A stretch of 64,000 nt of DNA from assembly GCA_011032825.1 (NCBI GenBank), contig JAADJZ010000002.1:744001-808000 (forward strand). The letters run 5' to 3'. Position numbers and translations under genes: made by a program. The notes beneath the pieces were generated by a model. That model saw only the letters and a program-made list of their open reading frames with translations, was not told the DNA's origin and made no database searches. This document shows, piece by piece, positions 20,636 through 31,839 of this stretch. How positions within the stretch are numbered: the first letter of the stretch is position 1; the number at the start of each line of letters is the position of its first letter. The stretch is from Massariosphaeria phaeospora. Taxonomy: Eukaryota > Ascomycota > Dothideomycetes > Pleosporales.

Positions 20636-21957
20636 GAGGATCGCGCAGAACGGAGAACCGTTGCGAAGGAGTGAGGTGCACATGGTCGATATATGAGGCT
20701 CGGTTCATGCTGCGTGCTACGTGGGTCCCGCGGCCTTGCAAACGTTGAAGGGCACAAAGGACGGCCGCACATGGATGGCAGCGTCTGTCGTGGGTCTCGA
20801 TTTCAAAATGAACGCGGAACAGCAGCGGCCTCGCTATGCTCTACACGGTACGGTAAGAAGACGCGTGTTTGCAGCTTTCTGCATTGTCATACCCCAGCGG
20901 CCGTGCCGTGCATTCATTGCCAGCCCGCTGTGAGCGACCAAAAAACCAGGCTGAGTTCAGAGGGCTCTGTATGCGATCGAGCAGCAGAAATACACACGCC
21001 CTTCTATGTCAATCATAATAACAGCAGCAACACTGCCTCACATTCAAAATTCCAAACAAAGCTCCCCCTACTGTTCCCACTGACTGCCTTGTACTCACTC
21101 ACTCATTTACCAAACCGTCTCCATCCATATCATATGTGAAGCTCACCAGTCAAGCCAAGCCAAGACAAGTTAAGCCCATGCACATAAGTAGAAGAATTTT
21201 CATCATATCAACATCATCATCCATCTATCTATCTGTCCCTCTCCCATCCTTCCAACCATCATCGTATACACCCACGCACCCATTCCGAAGCACTCGAGAG
21301 AGACAGACAGACAGACACCAACCCCTGCCCACCCCCCCTGCTCCCAAGTACCTCATATCAAATACCAAATATCAACATGATACATACTCCCATACCGCGC
21401 ATGCCCAGTCCCAATTACCCCATTATGTTACAGCGCGAGGCAAAAAGAACAGAAAAGTAGAACAAACGAGTAGAACAGCATACAGACAATCAAGAAGAAC
21501 TTGGTGAAAAATGACTTCCTGGTATCGTACTGTACAATAGCAAAAGCAAGAGCAAAAGCAAAGCGAAGCAACTAAAAGAGTTCAATGCGGAAATCCTCCC
21601 CCATGCCCTGCCCTTTTGTGTATGTATATATGCAATAGTTCCCCCTTAGTGATGCTGCCTCCATGTATGTGTATGTGATGTGCGTATGTGATGATGTGTG
21701 TGTGTGTGTGTGTTTGTGAGCGATCTGTGAAGTGCAACACCCCATCTCCTCGCAGCCGAAGCGAAGCGATAAAAATGCCGGCGTACCGCAAACCCCCATG
21801 TCCTCAGTTCATCCATCGTCCGTCAAATAATTATTAAGCGAGCGTCGATATTCTATATAATGTGTCGCTGGTTCGAGTGTCAGCGATCCGAGTCCCAGCA
21901 CCGTCGAGGCGGACCGTCTGAAAAATAGGGATGCTAAAAGTATCGTGGGCTTCATCT
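20636..21957. other. 1.3 kb intergenic between convergent genes, with microsatellites
   Basis: Separates LRP1 (plus) from SEC2 (minus). It holds a TG-dinucleotide run at about 21695-21713, a GACA run near 21300, and many CATC/CCAT words. No gene-like frame is supported. Part is probably long 3' UTRs. Confidence 0.5.
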
Positions 21958-24059
21958 TCATTCAAAGGCTCCCGGGATGGTCAGACTCAGCCGCTCATCC
22001 TTAGCCCGCGAAGCCGGTTCCGGGGACAAGGGCGCAGAGAAAGATCGCTGGTGCTGCAGCTTGGCGTTGTTGGCTTCCATAGTCTTGAGCACTTCGTTCT
22101 GGAGCTGCAGTTCCGCCTCTAGTTCAGTCTTCTTTTCTTCGTCGTGGGTTAACGTCACCGCGGGCGCAGGGGTGTTCTCGGTTGAGATGACCGTATTTCC
22201 AATCGAAACCCTCTTCGTTTGTCCTTCGTCCTTGGCCTGGAATGGGTCGTCGCTGCCTTTCCGCGTTGCCTTGGGTACCTCGGTCATGTCGATAGCTGAA
22301 TCCAGCGGCTTATCGGAGACAGCACTCTCCTCGCTCTTCCTTGCTCCGTTTGCATTTGCAGCCCCGTTGGTGAGCGTTGGGCTATGAGGACTGCCTCTCA
22401 TCGGGATGAACGACGGTACGACGCCCCCGCCAAGACGCGTCCAAAACATGCGCTCTCGGAGCTTCACGCTCTCCTCCCATGCTGTTTTCTTTTCTTCCTC
22501 GGTCTCAGCCCTCCAGTGCCCGGCAGCAACCAATCTGAGAAAACCGACGTAATCGCAAGTAGCCCTCAATCTACCCAAACACCAATCGCAAAGTGGGTAT
22601 CTCTGTGACTCCTCGGTTTCGGCGGTCTTGAACCTATATTTCCTTGCGTATTCGTCGCCTTTCCTCCTCTCGCCACACAAAGAACACTCAAAGATAGGAC
22701 CGCGGAACCTTGGAGGGGGCGGATTGGGCTCTACAACAAGGGAGCCAGTTGTAACACTGTTGAGAACAGTACGTCGCGCCATCCACGAAAGACCAGGGGC
22801 GACATCAAGGCGTAGAGTAGGCTCTATATCCTCGGCAAGTGTACGCTTATAGAACTTCTCATCTTTTAAGTTGGTCTTGCCAGCTCCAGCAATAGCGTCT
22901 CGTGGAGAGTTGGATCCAATTGAACTAGGCGATCTTCCTGTGGATGGAAGGGAGCTGCTAGAGTTATTCGTAAGAGAACCGAGACCAAGAACATTCAGAC
23001 CGCCATAGTTGCCGCTCGAGACGCGGCTGTTAGGCGCAGACGAACGGCTGCTGATCTTGAGCATGTCCTGGAATTCTCGAAAAGAGTCTAGATCCGAACG
23101 GAGCACAGGGTGGATGAGATGGGAGAAATGCAGCGGATGATCCGGTGTAATCTCGTCGGAGCCCGGAGTGTTAGGCGTTAGATTGGCGGCCTCGAAAAGC
23201 TTGTTCATTTTGTCGGCTGGAGTAATACCGGGAGTCGAAGGGGCAGTCGTGGTTGCCAGGGTATTGCTCTCGTTATCGTCGCCATGTGAGCTCATCTTTT
23301 CCATGACGCCTTTCAAGTCTTGTAATTGCTCCTGGAGAGACAGCTGGAGCACTTCAGCATCGTTGAGTTGCTGTTTCAGCTGGTCGTTTCGCTTTTCAGA
23401 GGCTTCCGTCTCCTTCCGGGCAGCTGCAACCATCTGCACGGCCGTTAGCATCGAAAACACGATAATGATGAACTACTCACCTCGTTTGCCTCTTCAAACA
23501 GAGCAGCGGTCAGGGTCTCCACCTCACCGTCGGTCTTCCGCTTCGATTGCTCGGCCTGGATCCTTCGTTTCCGCTCCTCCTCCAACTCGCTGACCAACTG
23601 CTTCTCCATCTTAGCGTACACTTCCTTCTCGACCAACAAGCCTTTTGCAACCATTTCCTCATGCTCTTTCACTTGGGCTTCCAACTGTCTCAGTCGCTCC
23701 CGAGCGACGTCCAAGTCGTGCCTCGTGTGTTGTAACGAATCGTCCAAAGTGGTCTGGTGGTTGATCGCATTGATCAGCTTGGTGCTCAGGGTCGAAACCT
23801 CCTGGCTGAGGTCGGGATGCATGCTGGAGTCGGTCGAGTTGTTCCGAGGGGGGTCGGGCTGCGGTGTGGGAGAGCGGGGGTCTGGGATGGTATTCATGGC
23901 CTCGCTATCCGGCCTGCTGGGCGGCGGCTGGGCCAATCTCCCCAGCTGCAGCGTCGATATCGACTTGGTGACTTGCTTGTTCATGGGCGCAACCTGCAAT
24001 GAGCGAAGCTGGGTGTGCATGCGCGAAGGAGTGACGGTGCCGGACGCGGTCCCAGCCAT
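21958..24059 (-). CDS. SEC2: Rab guanine-nucleotide exchange factor SEC2 homolog
   Basis: Exons 24059-23481 and 23433-21958, with a 47 bp intron, give 684 residues. The start at 24059 is the first ATG in frame. Residues about 70-230 form a long coiled coil, the Sec2p domain, which contains LFEEANEMVAAARKE; this diagnostic motif is rebuilt exactly across the intron. The coil dimerises and opens the nucleotide pocket of a Sec4-type Rab on secretory vesicles, driving exocytosis and tip growth. The C-terminal half has a region with paired Cys (FECSLCGERRKGDEYARKY and YPLCDWCLGRLRATCDY) like a zinc-binding module common in filamentous-fungal SEC2 proteins, then a Ser/Pro-rich tail ending in a short coiled segment. 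It is convergent with LRP1. Confidence 0.9.
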
Positions 24060-25456
24060 GTGCACCCAAGGCGCCGTGTGGATATAACTGAATATTGGAC
24101 GGAATGATTAGTTTGTGTTGTGTTGTACCAGATGGCGGAGCGGAGCAGCAGCGAGGACGAGGGGCGTGTGGGACGTACTCAGCCATGGTTTGACGTGTGA
24201 TGCAAGCACGTTCGGATGCAGCAGGGTGTGGTGACCAGTGACGACAGGCCGCGGCAGGACGGGGGACGAGGGACAAAGGAGTGACGGCAGGGGAAAAGGA
24301 GGGCGGTGGCGGGACAATCAACACACGGAGAGATGGGGCATTGCAGATGGGATGGGCGCTCGAAAGCGGGATGCGAAGAAGTACAAGACGAGCGAGGGTG
24401 GAGAGAGTGAAAGAGCGGCGGCAACGGCAGCAACAATAGGTACAGTAGACAGCAGCTGCCGCATGGGGTGGGAAGGCGCGGCGAGTCGTGCAGCCTTCCA
24501 AGGTTGATCGTGGTACAGGGCGCTTTGGCTGCAGGCCGCCCCCACCGCCCCCGGCCCAAGCCTCACATCGACGACGACTGTTCAAGCGCGGCCCTCGCAC
24601 CCACGGCTTACATATTCTCGCCGTCGAGTCCACGGGGCCATTGCACTTGCTACTACTACGGCTATGGACACGAGACACTCGAGCCGGAAAACAGCCTCGA
24701 CCGAACTCTGCCCTGCTTGCGGTACGTCACTCGTAGATGTGGCACCACCGTCCCGTCACAGGCGACACCACTCCAAACCTGTCAGCGCCCAAACCAGCCG
24801 CTGTCAATCGACGCTGTTTCTCATCCCGCACCCGCGCCCGCTACACAGCATACCTAACAAGAAACACTCTCGCGCTCCTTATCCCCACTGCACTCCACTC
24901 CCCTAGCTTGCGTGCAATGGCTCAAAAAACCGAGGCACGGCGTAGGTTAGCGCGCATGCTTTTTCCTGCACTGCTGCTGACTGGCCCGCGCCAATAAAGC
25001 AGTCATAATCATCAAATCATCACTACCTATGTATGTGCGGGACCGGAGCGGTAGTCAATAATATGCATGCCCGTTGCGACACCTCGTATGGACCGCAACG
25101 CCGCTCCGGACTATATCTGGCCGCGCAGGCAAAATACTCCCCGATGGACGTTGTTGTCGTATCCATCTGGCGGGCGTTGCGCAGGCAGGACATGGACCTT
25201 ATCCGGGGCGCGCGGCGCAGGCGGCGTTGGGGCTGGGGGCTGGGGGTGGTGGTTGCGTTGCGAGCGATCGTTTGGGACGATTGGCTGCCAGTGCGTTCCT
25301 TGCTGGCGGGATCCGGCCGACCCCGCCCCGCGCGCGCACGGCCCCGCAACACCATCGGGGGCTTGATCGCCAACTTTTCTCGATAGACTATTGACGCTGC
25401 CTGACACCGAACGCGGACTCGGCAACCACACGCACGCACCTACATACACACACACG
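24060..25456. promoter_or_regulatory. 1.4 kb region between divergent SEC2 and PDCD5 starts
   Basis: GC-rich, with several open frames in all phases and no family match, as expected of GC-rich non-coding DNA. It presumably carries both promoters and leaders. No clear TATA box. Confidence 0.4.
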
Positions 25457-26002
25457 ATGGCCGACGCCGATCTTGAGGAGGTATGTTGCACGGAATACGT
25501 GAAGATCGATCTATCTCCTGCTCACACGCTGCACAGATCCGGCGCGCACGCCTGCAGCAACTACGCCAACAAGGCGGCGGCTCCGGCGGAGGAGAAGGCT
25601 CCGAGCAAGACGCCAAGCAGTAAGCCGCCCTCCCGCCCTCTCTCCCTCCACCATCTCCACCATCTACAGCACCCAAGCTAACCCCCTTGCCCCCTCCCCA
25701 GACAACGCGAAGCCGACCAACGCCTCTCCATCCTCGGACAAATCCTCACCCCCGAAGCCGCCGACCGCCTGGGCCGCATCCGCCTCGTCAAAGAGTCGCG
25801 CGCCACCGACATCGAGAACCGGCTGATCGCGCTGGCGCGCTCGGGCCAGCTGCGCGCCAAAGTCGACGAGGGGCAGCTGAAGGAGCTGCTGGGCGCCGTG
25901 GCCGAGCAGAACGAGAAGGAGGAGGCGAAGATTGTGGTTACGCGGCGGGGCGGCAGCGGCTGGGATGATGACGATCTGGATGACTTGTTGGAGGGTGTGT
26001 GA
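25457..26002 (+). CDS. PDCD5/TFAR19-family DNA-binding protein
   Basis: Three exons, 25457-25480 (only 8 codons), 25537-25619 and 25702-26002, encode 135 residues. The order is: acidic start MADADLEE, then a basic helix IRRARLQQLRQQ, a Gly/Ser linker, and the three-helix core beginning QQREADQRLSILGQILTPEA, followed by LGRIRLVKESRATDIENRLI and a C-terminal helix, ending in an acidic tail (DDDDLDDLLEGV). This is the complete layout of human PDCD5 and archaeal relatives, and length matches. It acts in nucleus and cytosol; roles proposed in other organisms include chaperonin partnership and apoptosis. The tiny first exon was missed by simple frame scanning but is fixed by the conserved DLEE-IRRARL junction. 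Confidence 0.9.
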
Positions 26003-26579
26003 GGGGGGTATGGAAGGGGAGGGGAGGGAAAACTGCATTGGGAGGCGTTTAGGGGGAGATATTAGGACCCCAATGGCTACGGGCGTATAGGCGTATAGAT
26101 TCCGAATAAGACTAGACAACAGAAATACATCTGTCAGCTGCGAGGAGATGCCCTAGAGACTAGTGAGTAGGAAAACACACACGGGCATGTTACACGCGAG
26201 GGCCAGGACTTCGAAAGGGACAGCGGGTTTGAAATATACCCTCGCACACATCCAATGTTTGCTAACCGCATAGTCATCCAGCCATGCGTCTAAATGCCCG
26301 ATTCATAGCCCACCCACCTCCTGGCATAATGCTTTTCCGATGCTCACCTAGGTAGGTAGCAAGCCTACCTCCTTACTTCTGCAAGCAAAGCCCCACTTAG
26401 ACATTACCTAGTATACTGATACAATAGGGCTTTGTAAAGACAGAGGTCGACTATCGACCTACTGCCGAAAACCCCCTAGACTGCCAAGACGATCCCCTAA
26501 AGCCTGTCTATTTCCGCAATAAATTCTGCCCAGAGGTTGTCGAAATGCCCGCCCCCAACACAGTCCTCGCACCCACCCC
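26003..26579. other. intergenic between convergent genes
   Basis: 577 bp. It holds a small inverted repeat AGGTAGGTAGC/AAGCCTACCT near 26350 but no gene. Probably 3' UTRs and spacer. Confidence 0.45.
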
Positions 26580-28354
26580 TCACTCATCCGCCTTCTCCTC
26601 CTCCTCCTCCTCCTCCAGGCCCTTCAACCCCTCCTCCGCAACATCAAACAGTCCCGCCCGCTTCACCAACTCCGCATCCACCATCTCACCCGCAAACGGG
26701 ATCTTCGGCCCCGTCTTCTGCGGCACCCACCTATCGCGCTCCGCCACGCCCACGCCCTTAGCCAGCCCGCCCGTCGCCAGCGCCTTCTGCGTGAGCTCTT
26801 GGACCTCGCCCTTCTGCCTCGCGATGCGTTTCTCCAAGCGCGCGCGCCCAGGCGCGAGCTCCGCGTCGCCGGGCGCCGTGGCCTCCAGCGCGGCAAGCAT
26901 ATCCGCGAGCTGCTGCTGCGCGTCCTCGAGAGCTTGCTGCTCAGCGGAGATCATGGCCACGTCGACGGAGCCGCCGAAGGCCGCGGCTTCGGCTTCGTAG
27001 GTGTCTTGCGTGAGCGGGTTGTCCGGCGAGGGCTGCGGCACGTGCTCGAGGGTGAAGGCCGGGTTGCAGTACGCGGCCGGGTCCTGGGCGACGGCGTCGA
27101 AGAAGGCGAGGATGGCGTGCTGCACGGGCTTGGAGGTGAAGACGCATTCGCCGACGTCGTTTTCGCCGCCGCCGAAGGTTGGGCAGATGGGCTCGTAGTT
27201 GCGGTTGAGGGGCGAGGGCAGGTCGACGCATTGGAGCGGGTCGCGCGAGAGGCTGGATACTTGCCATTCGCGGGCGCGGCGGTGCAGGAACGACTTGAGG
27301 GCAGGGTGGCTGATTTGCGGGCTGCTGACGAGGGAGTTGATGAGTGCGAGGGATGTGATGCGAGGGCTGTAGGTGTCCCCTAGGTATGTGTAAGTGTGCT
27401 GCTGGAAGCTGCTGGTTGAAGGGGAAACTCACATTCTTCGCCCAGGATGGTCATTAACTCCTCAGCGCCGGTCTCGATCGCGATAACATAGATCTCCGCA
27501 TCGGCAGAAACGAAGTCTGGATTGTGGATGACCTCTTTGAACACGGACTTGATGTGTTCGTTCCTGCCATGATGGCCCGCAACGTTATTCTCGTCGTGGA
27601 GCTGCACCTGGTCGTGGCTGATGGACTTCCTCGGCAGAGCGCCCCAGCTAGTAAGCGAGAGCGCCTTGTTGAACTTGTGCGAGAAGTAGAGCTGGCCAGG
27701 ATTCATGACAACCAGTCCGGGAGCGTCCTTGTCCTCGACAGCAGCACCGTCTTCGAATATGTCAAAGTGTTGCGGGAGCGCGGTGGATCGCTTGGTGAGT
27801 TCCTTGGCAAAGTCCACGACGGATCCCCCGTTGAGACCAAGCTCGCGCTGAAGTTGACGGTATGCCAGAATGCCGAGATCTTGCGAGTCGCTGTTGATGA
27901 CCACATAGACACGCTTCTTGGTCTTTAGCACCTCGGCTGGAGGAGCGAGGATTGGGATATGCGGGCCAGTGGGCTTGGTGTACGTGAGGGCGGGCAGGTA
28001 CAACTTCTTGATACCGAGTGACGTGAGGCGGGTCTCAACCTCCCGACGCTGGCACTCTGTTTAGGTTGTCAGCCTCCCATCGACGAATGGTTGTAAGCGT
28101 TGGGCGACTAGCCTTGCATTGCTTCCCGGCGAACGACATTGTGCCGGTCGATGTTGGTGTAATTGTATATGAAGTCCTTGTCGGGATACTTGATCTGGCG
28201 GATTTGGCCCTTTCGATTCACGAAGAAGCTAGAAAGTGTGAGCTTGGTCGGTTCAGGTGGTGCAGACGCTGCCGATCGATACTTACCCCAATTGCTTCAG
28301 ATCCGCCGGATACTGAGCGTCGGCGTCGAGACTGTCCTCCGCACGACGGAACAT
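26580..28354 (-). CDS. Arb2-domain (FAM172-type) protein
   Basis: Four exons, 28354-28287, 28228-28113, 28056-27433 and 27379-26580, encode 535 residues. The Arb2 domain covers roughly residues 1-320: it starts MFRRAEDSLD, then FVNRKGQIRQIKYPDKDFIY with the IYNYTNIDRHNVVRREAMQ block, an alpha/beta hydrolase-like core (KKRVYVVINSDSQDLGILAY), the GLVVMNPGQLYFSHKFNKAL segment, and YVIAIETGAEELMTILGEEW. No obvious Ser-His-Asp triad could be assigned. In fission yeast Arb2 belongs to an Argonaute chaperone complex needed for siRNA-guided heterochromatin; the animal relative FAM172A works with Ago2 and splicing. The C-terminal 170 residues hold a coiled coil and end in a run of Glu. Intron 2 (28057-28112) uses a GC donor (AAG|GCTAGT), the only choice that keeps the frame. 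Confidence 0.85.
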
Positions 28355-28798
28355 TGTAGTGGTATCGACTTGTGATGTTGAATTAGAGAGAGAGCTTTGG
28401 TGTTGTTGTCGGAAGGTTGGCAGACGAGAGTCGGGTAGTTATCGCAGGCTAACTCGAGGGTTGCAGGCGACTTCGGGAAAGATTTCGGGTGCAAAGGTAC
28501 GAGTGAGGTAAGTTCGTTCGTTTGCTCGCGAAAGTTTGTGTTCGTGCCTGCGCAAAGCGGTGAGAAAACGACCTGTATTTGCCACGAGCTCTGACAACGT
28601 CCCCGGCAAACTTGTGAGACGCGTGCGAGAATAGAAAAAAATGAGAGTAGTGCTAGCGCGATTTGTGTCCCCTCGATATCGCTACAGCGAGTATGTACAT
28701 AACCCTTTTGACGCCACCCAATGCCGTTATTTCATCTTCTAGTGTACATTTATCTTCCCATAGCCTTGCGAGACTGCATGTCTGTGTGTGGCCGCACT
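28355..28798. promoter_or_regulatory. upstream region of the Arb2 gene / 3' side of MRP2
   Basis: 444 bp between two minus-strand genes. GA-rich near 28380-28410. No other structure seen. Confidence 0.4.
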
Positions 28799-29330
28799 CT
28801 ACCAACTAGCCTTCTTGACACCTGGTAGATGTCCAGCTAATGCGTTGAGGCGGAATTGATACTACGAAGCAGCAACGTTAGCCAATGCTACATTCCGAGC
28901 AAAGACCTTTCACCCAAAGCTGCCGTTTCACAACGCAACGTCAACAGACGGAGAACTTACCCTGCCTAATCGGAAGTCGCTGAAGACACCTCTGCCCTTT
29001 CCTCCCATTATGCACCTGTTCTTCACCTGTGTGTACCTGGTATAGCAGTGCATCTGCGCAAGCTGCAGTTGGGCCTGAGCGCGGACTCGCTGGGGGAACG
29101 TCGTGTTGCGGATGATGTAGCGGAGGGCTTGTCTATAGCAAATTATACCGTTAGCTGCGCACTGGCTATCCAACCGCGCGACGTGCGCTGGATGATGCCG
29201 TGTAGGAGGTGACTAGTGCGTACCTCTCTGGCTCATTTTCCGCAAAGACCTTCCGCTTCGTGTGGTCGCGAATGTTGCGGATGTTGATATAGCATCCGAG
29301 ATCGAGTTTTTTGGCGCGGAATTGAGACAT
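28799..29330 (-). CDS. MRP2: mitochondrial small-subunit ribosomal protein uS14m
   Basis: Exons 29330-29224, 29132-28961 and 28861-28799 encode 113 residues, the usual length (yeast MRP2 is 115). The N-terminal half is basic (RAKKLDLGCYINIRNIRDHT, RKVFAENEPERQALRY). The C-terminal half has the uS14 signature: RCIMGGKGRGVFSDFRLGRY, then FRLNALAGHLPGVKKASW at the very end. There are no zinc-binding cysteines, so it is the Cys-less form. It binds 15S/16S-type rRNA in the head of the mitochondrial small subunit. The last intron (99 bp) separates 20 C-terminal residues, which is why the gene looks truncated if read without splicing. It is divergent from the UFL1-like gene, 312 bp between starts. 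Confidence 0.93.
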
Positions 29331-29642
29331 GGTGCCAGGTCGGTGGGGGTTGCGAACAGTCGATCGAAAGCCAGAACGAGTCGAAGTTGAGATGGCCGCT
29401 GAGTCGGATGATACGAAGCGCGCTCGGAGCAACTACGGAGCGAGCAGTCCTCGGCTTACCGAATTTGTTCGCCGCCACTTTCATTCCCACGCCATGAGAC
29501 GCGCAACAACAATAAATGGTCGGGAATTCTCACGACCCTGCGTAGTATAAGACTAACAGAGTAGCTCATCTTGTGACTAGCAAGACCAAGTACGTCGCGA
29601 GGCTATTAATTGATCGTGGTCTACTGGACAACTCAATCGAGC
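29331..29642. promoter_or_regulatory. shared divergent promoter region, MRP2 / UFL1-like
   Basis: 312 bp between two start codons pointing outward. No clear TATA box or repeated site. Confidence 0.4.
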
Positions 29643-31839
29643 ATGCCACTGTACAACGACGTCGGTATGTTCTCTAGTGAGGATATCGAAGAAATATTTC
29701 GGACGGTTGCTCCCAGGAAGCTGTCTGGAGCTGAGGCTTTGCCGCCGTTAAACACCTGCTCCAGCCGTCAAGAATTCCTAACTTCGAAGTACATCACTCA
29801 TAAGTTCGAACACCTTGCCACCACTCGTAAGTCGTACATCATGGTCATATCATTGCCGCTGATCCAAATGTCAGAATCTCAGAGAGTTTCGGTCTCGTCC
29901 TTTGCCAACGAGCTAGGCATAAGCTCAGAGGTCGTCCTTCAAATCACTCGTGCTCACTCTGATCTGGCACTCCTCAGCGAAGACGGACTCAAGATAGTTA
30001 CCCTGTACGTCTATTCCCTCTAAGTTTCACCCATTATATTCTGTCAACTTGGTACATACCTTTGGCAGATCAGTGACTGATTAGTGTAGGCATGAGAGAG
30101 ATTCAATATTGGACCAGTTCCAACAACTGATCACTTCGAAACTAGTATCGAAAGCCTCCTTTGCGCACGACAGTGATATCTCCATCGAAAGCTTACAGTC
30201 TCTACTTTATATAGAAGCAAACGGCAAGTTATCCCATGATGACTGGATCACGGCCGATGATCATGTCACTAGCAAAAGTTACGAAAAGGAGCTCCTCAAA
30301 GCCATAAATCAATACTTGGATGATGCCCTCAGAGACAATACGTGAGTACTAGCTGAAAACTCAAGTGTCTTTACTAACGACGTCCAGGACTATTACGATC
30401 TCGCCCGCGCATTTGCCAGGCTCACCTCCACCTTGGTACATGTCACAACAGTTGGAAAGACTATTGAAGGATACAAAACTAGACGCACAATTTCACATTG
30501 ACCGCCATACCGACCATATTTCCTGTGTCCCACGGCAACATTTTGTGCAGAAGAGAGATGCTGAGATCGCGCGGCTTCAAAATGGGGACATCCCATACCT
30601 TGCTATTGATACTCTGTCTAAACAATTTCCTGGACTCCATCCGTCCCCCGAAGCTGTGAAACAGCACCTTTCCGCATTTTCCGAGATCTATCTGAACACG
30701 TCCTATGCGATATCCCAGCCATGGTTCTCCCATCGCGCGGATGACTGCGTGCGTACCCTGAACAAGTATGGGCATGCAGACTCCAAGGCAAGTTTCGCAA
30801 TGCTCAACATATTTTTATCAGTCACACAAGCGTCGACTAACACCAATCGTAGACAGAGATCGAAGAAACTTTTCCCGAAGACCAGCGCATGGAGTCATTG
30901 GCCAGGCTCGAGAAACACATTATCACTGCCTATGCACAAGGTTCAGACGAGCAGTTACGTAATTTAGGCCGCTTTATCTTGACCGCGTCCAAGTACAATG
31001 ACGAGCAGAATCTTCTTCTAAATACAGGGAAGACTGTGGCAGCAAATCATTGGCAGCGTCTCGGAGACGCACCTGATAAAGAGATAAGATTCCAGATTGC
31101 CGATGTCGTGGCATTGCTCCCGAGTGATCAGCCACTAATCCAAGCCTTGCTCCAAACCAAAGATATGGAGAAGATGGTTGAGGAGCATTATTGGTCTGCG
31201 ATCAAAGACATGGAATCGCAAAACGAAGCTCGATTTTCCTCATACTGGGCCGAGCGTGTGGTATCACGAGTTCGCAATTACACAAAGGGCTTGGATGCAG
31301 TCGACGAGGTTAAGCTACGCGAACAGCTTGCCGATCTACTATCAACGTACTTTCAAAAGGAACTTCTTCCAGATTCGATTGCCAAAGCTCGCTCACAGGG
31401 CGTTATGTTCAGTCGGAAGACCCGGAAAAACATTCAAAAGCTGGAGGGTGTCCTGAAGTCAGGCAAAATGGATCTATCCAGCGCGGTGACTGCGATCAAC
31501 AGGTTTGACAAAAAGGAGGGTATCCAAGAACCCGACGATGCAGCGATTGCAGAAACAAAGCGGAGTCTTATCAGCGACATGGTCCGTAGGGTACAGAGGC
31601 AGAAGCAGACGGACGGACCACTCCTGTTCTTGACACTGGTAATCGTTGTATTTGCGCGGCATCATTCCGGCGTGGTTTATGCAACAGGTAAATTCGCGCC
31701 TAAGTTGCTCAAACAACTGAAACCATTGATCGATACGGAGCAATACGAACAACTGGAGACTTGGAAAGACCTGGCTAAGGCCGGAACGCTCTCTACGGAT
31801 GACAAAGACAGCATGAAGCGCTTGGCCGCAGAAGAATGA
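29643..31839 (+). CDS. UFL1-like protein (E3 UFM1-protein ligase 1 family)
   Basis: Five exons, 29643-29826, 29875-30004, 30090-30341, 30388-30787 and 30853-31839, encode 650 residues (animal UFL1 is near 790). I recognised the family by ordered similarity: an N-terminal helical/winged-helix region with SVSSFANELGISSEVVLQI, a DQFQQLITSKLVSKASF segment like the start of the third winged helix, CVPRQHFVQKRDAEIARLQN leading to GDIPYLAIDTLSKQFPG, and a C-terminal helical block PLLFLTLVIVVFARHHSGVV, YATGKFAPKLLKQLKPLI. The Lys-rich disordered middle of animal UFL1 is missing. UFL1 attaches the modifier UFM1 to ER-bound ribosomes and other targets. Most fungi lack this pathway, so the gene is either a retained remnant or a relative with another role. 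Intron 4 (30788-30852) has a GC donor, AAG|GCAAGT. Similarity is by eye and moderate. Confidence 0.6.

Noticed and set aside
21840..21900. GGTTCGAGT-type T-loop word as a tRNA
   Set aside because: No acceptor stem or anticodon arm can be folded around it.
24060..25440. Several 80-250 codon frames between SEC2 and PDCD5
   Set aside because: GC-rich DNA opens many frames on both strands; none shows conserved motifs or sensible splice sites.
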